A stretch of DNA of 64,000 nucleotides from Ralstonia sp. A12 (GTDB lineage Bacteria > Pseudomonadota > Gammaproteobacteria > Burkholderiales > Burkholderiaceae). Location: assembly GCF_000801955.1 (NCBI RefSeq), contig NZ_JSZO01000001.1, positions 893,544 through 957,543 of the forward strand, in the 5' to 3' direction. The position numbers and the translations under genes were made by a program. The notes under the pieces were generated by a model. That model was given only the letters and a program-made list of their open reading frames with translations, searched no databases and was not told the origin of the DNA. Every line of letters starts with the position of its first letter. Position 1 is the stretch's first letter. Below, in pieces: positions 59,070 through 64,000 of this stretch.

Positions 59070-60305
59070 TCACGCACGTACGGGCAAGAGGGGCGAAGCA
59101 CGCTTGACCACGATAAAGATCAGCACGCCCACCACCAGCGACGCCGCCGCCACCGCCAGCGATGCACTGAAGCCACCCGTGGCTGCAAACAACCGATTCG
59201 CCAACGGCGGCCCGACGATCTGGCCGATGCCGTAGGCGGCCGTCATCAGCCCCATCAGGCGTGGCGCAGCATGCGGCCACAGGCGACGCGCCTCGCGCAT
59301 GGCAAACAGCGTGATGGCAGTGAATGGCAGGCCGAGCAGCGTGCTGGAGAGCGCCAGCCCCGCCACCGTCGGCCAGACGATGCTGACCGCCACGGCAACC
59401 GCCTGCATGGCATACGCCGTGGCCAGCAGCGAACGGTTGTCGCGCGCCAGGCTAATCCGCGTGGAGAGGAACGCGCCCAGCGCCACACCCGCGCCGAACA
59501 TCGGCCAGAACAGGTCCGGCCAGATCGAGCCCGTCGGCAGCACCTTGCGCGCAATCACCGGCAGAAAGGTGGCGGTGATGATGTAACCGAAACCGGCCAG
59601 GCCGTAGGCGAGCGTGATGGCGGTGGTGGGCGCATCCAGGCCCGGTGTGGCGCCAGCGGCAGCCGCTGTGGGCGCCGCATGCGGACGCGCCTCAGGTCGA
59701 ATGGTCGACCACACTGCCGCGGTGAGCAGCGCCGACAGCACACCAAACGCAATCCACGCGGACGTTGCATGCCACCCCAGCGCCACCATGCCGCTGGCCG
59801 CCAGACCGGGAATGGCAATGCCGAGGCCCGGGCCGCAGAAGATGATGCCGCCCAGCGCCGCGTGCCCCAGTTCCGTCAGCTTGTGCAGGCACCAGCCCGC
59901 GGTGAACACAAACACCAGTGCGCTCGCCATGCCTGCTGCAAAGCGCAACCCAAGCCACGCCGGCTGGCCTTGCAGCACGCCCATCCCCGCTGTGAGCAGC
60001 ACCGTGGCGATCAGGCCGATGCGGATGAGCCGCGCTGCATCGCCGCGCACCGCCATGCAAGCCAGCGCACCGAGGAAATAGCCCAGGTAGTTGCCCGTTG
60101 CCAGCCAGCTCCCCTGCGTGAGGGTGACGCTGCTGTCGTGCAACATCATCGGCAGGATCGGCGTGAAGGCGAAGCGGCCGATGCCCATCGCCACCGACAG
60201 CGCGACCATGCCGGCAATCGCCACGCGCCAGGCCGCGCCGCGCGTGTCATGCGCGACAGACAACGAAGGTGAAGAGGTAGACGAGGACGACAGCACGGAT
60301 TGCAT
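59070..60305 (-). CDS. MFS transporter of the YbfB/YjiJ type
   Basis: A 411-residue transporter with 12 helices, starting at ATG 60305 (MQSVLSSSSTSSPSL). After a short disordered N-terminus, the first helix contains VALSVAMGIGRFAFTPILPM, the YbfB/YjiJ signature. The loop after helix 2 carries a charged RGDAARL motif. Substrate is unknown. A LysR gene is divergent (102 bp), so it is probably induced by that regulator's ligand. Downstream, convergent spacing of ~88 bp leads to the class II aldolase start. Confidence 0.88.
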   Translation of the reverse strand: MQSVLSSSSTSSPSLSVAHDTRGAAWRVAIAGMVALSVAMGIGRFAFTPILPMMLHDSSVTLTQGSWLATGNYLGYFLGALACMAVRGDAARLIRIGLIATVLLTAGMGVLQGQPAWLGLRFAAGMASALVFVFTAGWCLHKLTELGHAALGGIIFCGPGLGIAIPGLAASGMVALGWHATSAWIAFGVLSALLTAAVWSTIRPEARPHAAPTAAAAGATPGLDAPTTAITLAYGLAGFGYIITATFLPVIARKVLPTGSIWPDLFWPMFGAGVALGAFLSTRISLARDNRSLLATAYAMQAVAVAVSIVWPTVAGLALSSTLLGLPFTAITLFAMREARRLWPHAAPRLMGLMTAAYGIGQIVGPPLANRLFAATGGFSASLAVAAASLVVGVLIFIVVKRASPLLPVRA

Positions 60306-60407
60306 GGTGATGCCCGGATGGGGAAATCGGTACCTCATCGTACGCAACGCGGTACATTCCGAAAAATGAATTATATTGAACGAATCGATTAGCATTTGAG
60401 ATGCATC

Positions 60408-61328
60408 ATGGATCTGGCCTCGCTTGAAATCTTCCGGACCGTTGTGCGTGAAGGCGGCGTCACACGGGCAGCCCAGCAACTGCACCGCGTGCAGTCGAAC
60501 GTGACCACGCGCATCCGCCAGTTGGAAACCTCCCTGGGCGTGCAATTGTTTGTGCGCGAGGGCAAGCGCATGGTGCTCACGCCTGCTGGCCAGACGCTGC
60601 TGACCTATGCGGACGACATCCTCCGCCTGGCCGCCGAAGCCCGGCAGGCCGTGCAGCCGCGCGAGCCGCATGGGCGCCTGCGCATCGCCTCAATGGAAAG
60701 CACGGCCGCCAGCCGCCTGCCCAGCCTGCTCGCCACGCTGCACCAGCGCTGGCCGCGCGTGCAGCTGGAACTGGTGACCATGCCCACGCGCCAGTCGATC
60801 CAGGCGCTATCGAGCTTTGAAGTCGATTGCGCTTTCGTTGCGGAAACCGCCTGCCTGACCAACACACGCGCCGCACTCACGACGCTGCCCGCCTTTACTG
60901 AAGAGCTGGTGCTGATCGCCCACCGCGCGCATCCGCCCATCCGCCGCGCTGTCGATGTGCAGACACCTGCCCTGCTCGCCTTCGAGTCCGGCTGTGCCTA
61001 TCGGCAACTGATCGAAGACTGGTTTGAGGCCGATGGCGTGGTGCCGTCTCGCGTGCTGGAGCTGGGCTCGTATCACGCCATCATCGCGTGCGCGGCAGCG
61101 GGGATTGGCGTGGCGCTGGTGCCGCGCTCGGTGCTGGAGCTGTACACGAACGCGCCGGACATCAGCATCCACGCACTCAACAAGCCGGGCCGCGTCGACA
61201 CGATCCTGGCATGGCACCGCGACATGGCGGGGCCAGCGCTGCAAGCGCTGGTGCAGGTGCTGAGCGAGCCGCATACCACGGCAGACGCATTGACCACGAC
61301 CGCCTCCAGTGAAGCCATCGCCGCCTAA
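60408..61328 (+). CDS. LysR-family transcriptional regulator
   Basis: A 306-residue regulator starting MDLASLEIFRTVVREGGVTR at ATG 60408; a TTG-led longer frame is not used. The N-terminal winged helix-turn-helix (about 1-60, including AAQQLHRVQSNVTTRIRQLE) is followed by a long linker helix and a periplasmic-binding-type effector domain (about 90-300, with CAYRQLIEDWFEADGV). It is divergent from the YbfB-type MFS gene. No palindromic T-N11-A operator was firmly placed in the 102-bp gap. Confidence 0.92.
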   Translation: MDLASLEIFRTVVREGGVTRAAQQLHRVQSNVTTRIRQLETSLGVQLFVREGKRMVLTPAGQTLLTYADDILRLAAEARQAVQPREPHGRLRIASMESTAASRLPSLLATLHQRWPRVQLELVTMPTRQSIQALSSFEVDCAFVAETACLTNTRAALTTLPAFTEELVLIAHRAHPPIRRAVDVQTPALLAFESGCAYRQLIEDWFEADGVVPSRVLELGSYHAIIACAAAGIGVALVPRSVLELYTNAPDISIHALNKPGRVDTILAWHRDMAGPALQALVQVLSEPHTTADALTTTASSEAIAA

Positions 61329-61389
61329 ACTGGATACAGAGACCCCGCCGCCGGTCTAACAGCAAAGGCGGTCACCAACGGAGGCTGTC

Positions 61390-62811
61390 ATGCGACGGTC
61401 GTCTCGTGCAGCACAGTGTATGGCATGGATGGCGGGCGTGCTGACCGCCGCGTGGAGCTGCCTGGCGCTGGCATCGGCGCCGGTCGTGGTGCTGCCGCTC
61501 ACGGATGCCATTGGGCCGGCCAGCGCGGCCTATGTCGTACACGGGCTGGAAGACGCGCACAAACAAGGCGCGCAGCTCGTGGTGCTACAGATGGATACGC
61601 CCGGCGGGCTGGATGCGTCGATGCGGCAGATCATCCAGGCCATCCTCGCCTCTCCAGTGCCTGTAGCCGGCTATGTTGCACCGGGTGGCGCGCGTGCGGC
61701 CAGTGCTGGTACCTACATCCTCTACGCCTGCCACATCGCCGCAATGGCGCCGGCCACCAACCTGGGGGCGGCGTCGCCGGTGGCGATCGGCATTGGTGGG
61801 CACGCGCCGTCCGGCCCCGCACCCAACCCCGCAAATCCGGCTAACCCAACAGCCAACCCGGCCAGCGCGCCCGCAGCCCCTACCGCCCCAGCCGCCACGT
61901 CGAGCAACGAAGACACCCTCGCCCGCAAGCAGATGCACGATGCGGCGGCCTACATCCGGGGCCTGGCGCAACTGCGCGGCCGCAACGCCGAATGGGGCGA
62001 ACGCGCCGTCCGCGAAGCCGTGAGCCTGGATGCGGCCGAAGCCGCCAACCAGCGCGTAATTGACCTGATCGCCAACGATGTTCCCGACCTGCTCAAACAG
62101 GTAGATGGCCGCGTACTGCGCACCGTCACTGGCCCCGTCACGCTGCACACCGCAGGCGCCCAGACCGTGACGCTGGAGCCCGGCTGGCGCAACCACTTCC
62201 TCGCCGTGATCACCGACCCAAGCCTCGCGCTGTTGCTGTTGACGGTGGGCGTGTACGCGTTGATCTTCGAGTTCTCGACACCGGGCATGGTAGTGCCGGG
62301 CATCCTGGGTGCGATGTGCATTCTGGTGGCGCTGTATGGGCTGCAGATGCTGCCGATCAATTACGCGGGGCTGGCGTTGATTTCGCTGGGCCTGGGCTGC
62401 ATGGTGGCCGAGGCTTTCCTGCCAACCTTCGGCGCGCTGGGTGTGGGCGGGATCGTCGCGTTCATCCTGGGCGCGGTGATGTTGATCGATACGCAGACAC
62501 CGGGCTTTGGTGTGCCGCTGCCGTTGATCGTGTCGATGGCCTTCATGAGCCTGACGGTGATCCTGCTGCTCTCCAGCATGGCGGTGCGTGCGCGGCGGCG
62601 GCCGGCAGTGGCCGGCGGCGACACGATCATCGGCATGACGGGCGAATTGCTGGAACTCGATCCGACCGACCCCAATGACCCCGCAGCAGGCTGGGCACAG
62701 GTTCATGGCGAGCGCTGGCGTGTGCATTGCACAGGCCGTCTGGCGCGGGGTGATCGCGTACGCGTGACGGCGCGACGTGGGCTCACGCTCGACGTCGTGC
62801 CTGCGGGTTAG
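61390..62811 (+). CDS. NfeD-family membrane-bound serine protease (ClpP-like)
   Basis: A 473-residue long-form NfeD protein: signal/anchor helix (about 5-30), ClpP-class serine-protease domain (residues ~35-220, Ser105 in [11 protein letters not shown]) interrupted by a P/A/N-rich insert ([13 protein letters not shown]), then four membrane helices (~275-400), and a C-terminal OB-fold NfeD domain (~410-470). Long NfeD proteins pair with stomatin-like proteins and cleave their C-termini. The next gene is exactly such a slipin, 20 bp away. ATG 61390 has GGAGG upstream. Confidence 0.93.
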   Translation: MRRSSRAAQCMAWMAGVLTAAWSCLALASAPVVVLPLTDAIGPASAAYVVHGLEDAHKQGAQLVVLQMDTPGGLDASMRQIIQAILASPVPVAGYVAPGGARAASAGTYILYACHIAAMAPATNLGAASPVAIGIGGHAPSGPAPNPANPANPTANPASAPAAPTAPAATSSNEDTLARKQMHDAAAYIRGLAQLRGRNAEWGERAVREAVSLDAAEAANQRVIDLIANDVPDLLKQVDGRVLRTVTGPVTLHTAGAQTVTLEPGWRNHFLAVITDPSLALLLLTVGVYALIFEFSTPGMVVPGILGAMCILVALYGLQMLPINYAGLALISLGLGCMVAEAFLPTFGALGVGGIVAFILGAVMLIDTQTPGFGVPLPLIVSMAFMSLTVILLLSSMAVRARRRPAVAGGDTIIGMTGELLELDPTDPNDPAAGWAQVHGERWRVHCTGRLARGDRVRVTARRGLTLDVVPAG

Positions 62812-62831
62812 CCATCCTAAGGAGAAGAAAA

Positions 62832-63581
62832 ATGCTCTATGGATTCTTCAGCGCAGGCGGCCTGATCTTTCTGGCCGTGCTGCTGATCATTTCGTCGTTT
62901 CGCGTGCTGCGTGAGTATGAACGCGGGGTGGTGTTCCTGCTGGGACGCTTCTGGCGTGTGAAGGGGCCGGGGCTGGTGCTCATCATTCCGGCGGTGCAGC
63001 AGATGGTGCGTGTGGACTTGCGCACGGTGGTGATGGACGTACCGCCGCAGGACGTGATCTCGCACGACAACGTGTCGGTCAAGGTCAACGCGGTGGTGTA
63101 CTTCCGGGTGGTGGACCCGGAGCGCGCCATCATCCAGGTGGCCAACTTTCACGAGGCGACGAGCCAGCTTGCGCAGACCACGCTGCGGGCCATCCTCGGC
63201 AAGCACGAACTGGATGAAATGCTGGCGGAGCGCGAGAAGCTCAACCTCGACATCCAGAAGGTGCTCGATATCCAGACCGACCCGTGGGGCATCAAGATCG
63301 CGAACGTGGAGATCAAGCATGTCGACCTGAATGAATCAATGATCCGCGCAATTGCGCGTCAGGCTGAGGCCGAGCGTGAACGGCGCGCCAAGGTCATCCA
63401 TGCGGAAGGGGAATTGCAGGCTTCGGAAAAACTGCTGGAAGCGGCGCGCATGCTGGCGCAGCAGCCTGAGGCGATCCAGCTTCGCTATCTGCAGACGCTT
63501 ACGCAGATTGCAGGGGATCGGAGTTCTACGATTGTGTTTCCGTTGCCGATGGATGTGTTGGGGGCGGTGAAGAAGGCTTAG
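62832..63581 (+). CDS. Slipin (stomatin/SPFH-domain protein)
   Basis: A 249-residue stomatin-type protein. An N-terminal hairpin/membrane segment ([13 protein letters not shown]) is followed by the SPFH domain ([20 protein letters not shown] and [20 protein letters not shown]) and a coiled-coil end ([20 protein letters not shown]). Slipins organise membrane microdomains and partner with NfeD proteases. An AAGGAGAAG site sits eight bases before ATG 62832. It is the last gene in the NfeD-slipin operon. Confidence 0.95.
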   Translation: MLYGFFSAGGLIFLAVLLIISSFRVLREYERGVVFLLGRFWRVKGPGLVLIIPAVQQMVRVDLRTVVMDVPPQDVISHDNVSVKVNAVVYFRVVDPERAIIQVANFHEATSQLAQTTLRAILGKHELDEMLAEREKLNLDIQKVLDIQTDPWGIKIANVEIKHVDLNESMIRAIARQAEAERERRAKVIHAEGELQASEKLLEAARMLAQQPEAIQLRYLQTLTQIAGDRSSTIVFPLPMDVLGAVKKA

Positions 63582-63653
63582 CGCTTGAGTCGCAGCTCCA
63601 TTGATTGAGGCTGGTGGTACATCCCTTGTTTCATCCCCTGCCGGGGCTGACTC

Positions 63654-63679
63654 ACTTTCTTTGTCTTGCCAAAGAAAGT
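63654..63679. repeat. Inverted repeat ACTTTCTTTG/CAAAGAAAGT
   Basis: Ten-bp perfect arms around TCTTGC. This motif is familiar from Ralstonia and other Burkholderiales intergenic regions and may be a repeated element. Confidence 0.75.
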
Positions 63680-63697
63680 AAGCAAAGAAAGGCGCGC

Positions 63698-63821
63698 CCG
63701 ATGCGGCGAAAGATTCCTTGAATTTCTGTTGCAAGGAGGGAGAGGAGGCAAACTCGCTGCGCTCAGACAGCCTCCTCTCTTTTTCCGCCTTGCAACAGAA
63801 ATTCAAGGCGCCGCATAGGGC
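63698..63821. repeat. ~124-bp nested palindromic repeat, copy 1
   Basis: Outer arms CCCGATGCGGCG/CGCCGCATAGGG (one mismatch), middle arms of 21 nt at 63716-63736 and 63788-63808 (exact inverts), and inner arms GAGAGGAGGC/GCCTCCTCTC (63740-63749, 63770-63779) surround a 20-nt loop. Copy 2 lies inverted at the window end. Confidence 0.85.
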
Positions 63822-63869
63822 AGGGAAAATCAAAGGCCAAAGCCAAACCCTCTGGGTGTTAGCCCAAAC

Positions 63870-63909
63870 GACAAGGCCAACCTCACGATGGGTTGGCCCT
63901 TGTCTTTTG
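63870..63909 (+). terminator. Hairpin with T-run near the right end
   Basis: GACAAGGCCAACC (63870-63882) pairs with GGTTGGCCCTTGTC (63891-63904) apart from one bulged C, followed by TTTTGA. It could terminate the NfeD-slipin operon, although it is 290 bp past the slipin stop. Confidence 0.55.
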
Positions 63910-63925
63910 ACGTTCTGCCCTTGAT

Positions 63926-64000
63926 GGCGCCTTGAATTTTTGTAAGCGGGCGGAAAAAAGACGGGGAACTGTCTGAGCGCAGCGAGTTTTCCCCGTCTCC
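63926..64000. repeat. Nested palindromic repeat, copy 2 (truncated by window end)
   Basis: Reverse-complement-like copy of 63698-63821. It shares the opening GGCGCCTTGAATTT and the loop TGTCTGAGCGCAGCGAGTTT (63970-63989, identical to copy 1's loop on the other strand), but the stem around it is AGACGGGGAA/TTCCCCGTCT instead of GAGAGGAGGC/GCCTCCTCTC. It continues past the window. Confidence 0.8.

Larger units (their letters stand above)
63582..64000. other. Non-coding right end packed with palindromes
   Basis: The 419 bp after the slipin stop contain four stacked hairpin elements (63654-63679, 63698-63821, 63870-63909, 63926-64000) and no supportable gene. Confidence 0.7.

Overview
The window is a high-GC betaproteobacterial chromosome segment, most likely from Ralstonia (Burkholderiaceae, R. 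pickettii-like). The grounds are the tmRNA tag ANDERYALAA, the block serC-pheA-hisC-tyrA-aroA-cmk-rpsA-ihfB followed by lapAB-ugd-rfaE1-hldD, the gyrA/ompA/ubiG-gph neighbourhood, and overall codon style. This is recognition from memory; no database search was run. Nearly all of it is core chromosome with dense coding, and no prophage, insertion sequence or CRISPR array was seen.

Layout: 0-5 kb holds a truncated PhoD-type phosphatase, an Lrp regulator divergent from dadA, and an AraC regulator divergent from a cytochrome P450. 5-12.6 kb, on the minus strand, holds an acyl-CoA dehydrogenase with its electron acceptor etfBA, the methionine importer metNIQ and a histone-deacetylase-like amidohydrolase. 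12.6-24 kb holds mltB, cysM, comEA-like, the heptose/UDP-glucuronate LPS genes, lapAB, ihfB, rpsA and cmk. 24-30 kb is the aromatic amino acid/serine set aroA, tyrA, hisC, pheA and serC. 30-37 kb holds a DUF2059 protein, gyrA, an OmpA-like protein, a glycine-zipper lipoprotein and ubiG-gph. 37-41.3 kb is a giant DUF748/AsmA-like protein and ssrA (tmRNA).

The clearest accessory piece is a ~1.3-kb, visibly AT-richer insert directly after ssrA. It is bounded by a 28-bp near-perfect copy of the ssrA 3' end (27/28 identical), carries a hexapeptide-repeat acetyltransferase and has no integrase. After a porin comes a secretion/scavenging group: a rhombosortase overlapping the end of a GlyGly-CTERM extracellular nuclease, then a 5'-nucleotidase lipoprotein. 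49-64 kb holds transporters (two MFS, one LysE), AraC and LysR regulators, an AhpD-like protein, a universal stress protein, a SorAB-type sulfite dehydrogenase whose sorA has an in-frame amber codon, tusA, a NUDIX hydrolase, threonine aldolase, a tautomerase/class II aldolase pair, and an NfeD-slipin operon. The last 400 bp is non-coding and packed with palindromic repeats.

The most notable points are the sorA amber stop, the tmRNA-targeted mini-insert, the rhombosortase/nuclease overlap, terminator-like hairpins abutting the metN and serC starts, and the right-end palindromes whose loop is conserved while the stem sequence changes. Functions are assigned from recognisable motifs and family knowledge; starts were chosen from Shine-Dalgarno position and known N-termini.
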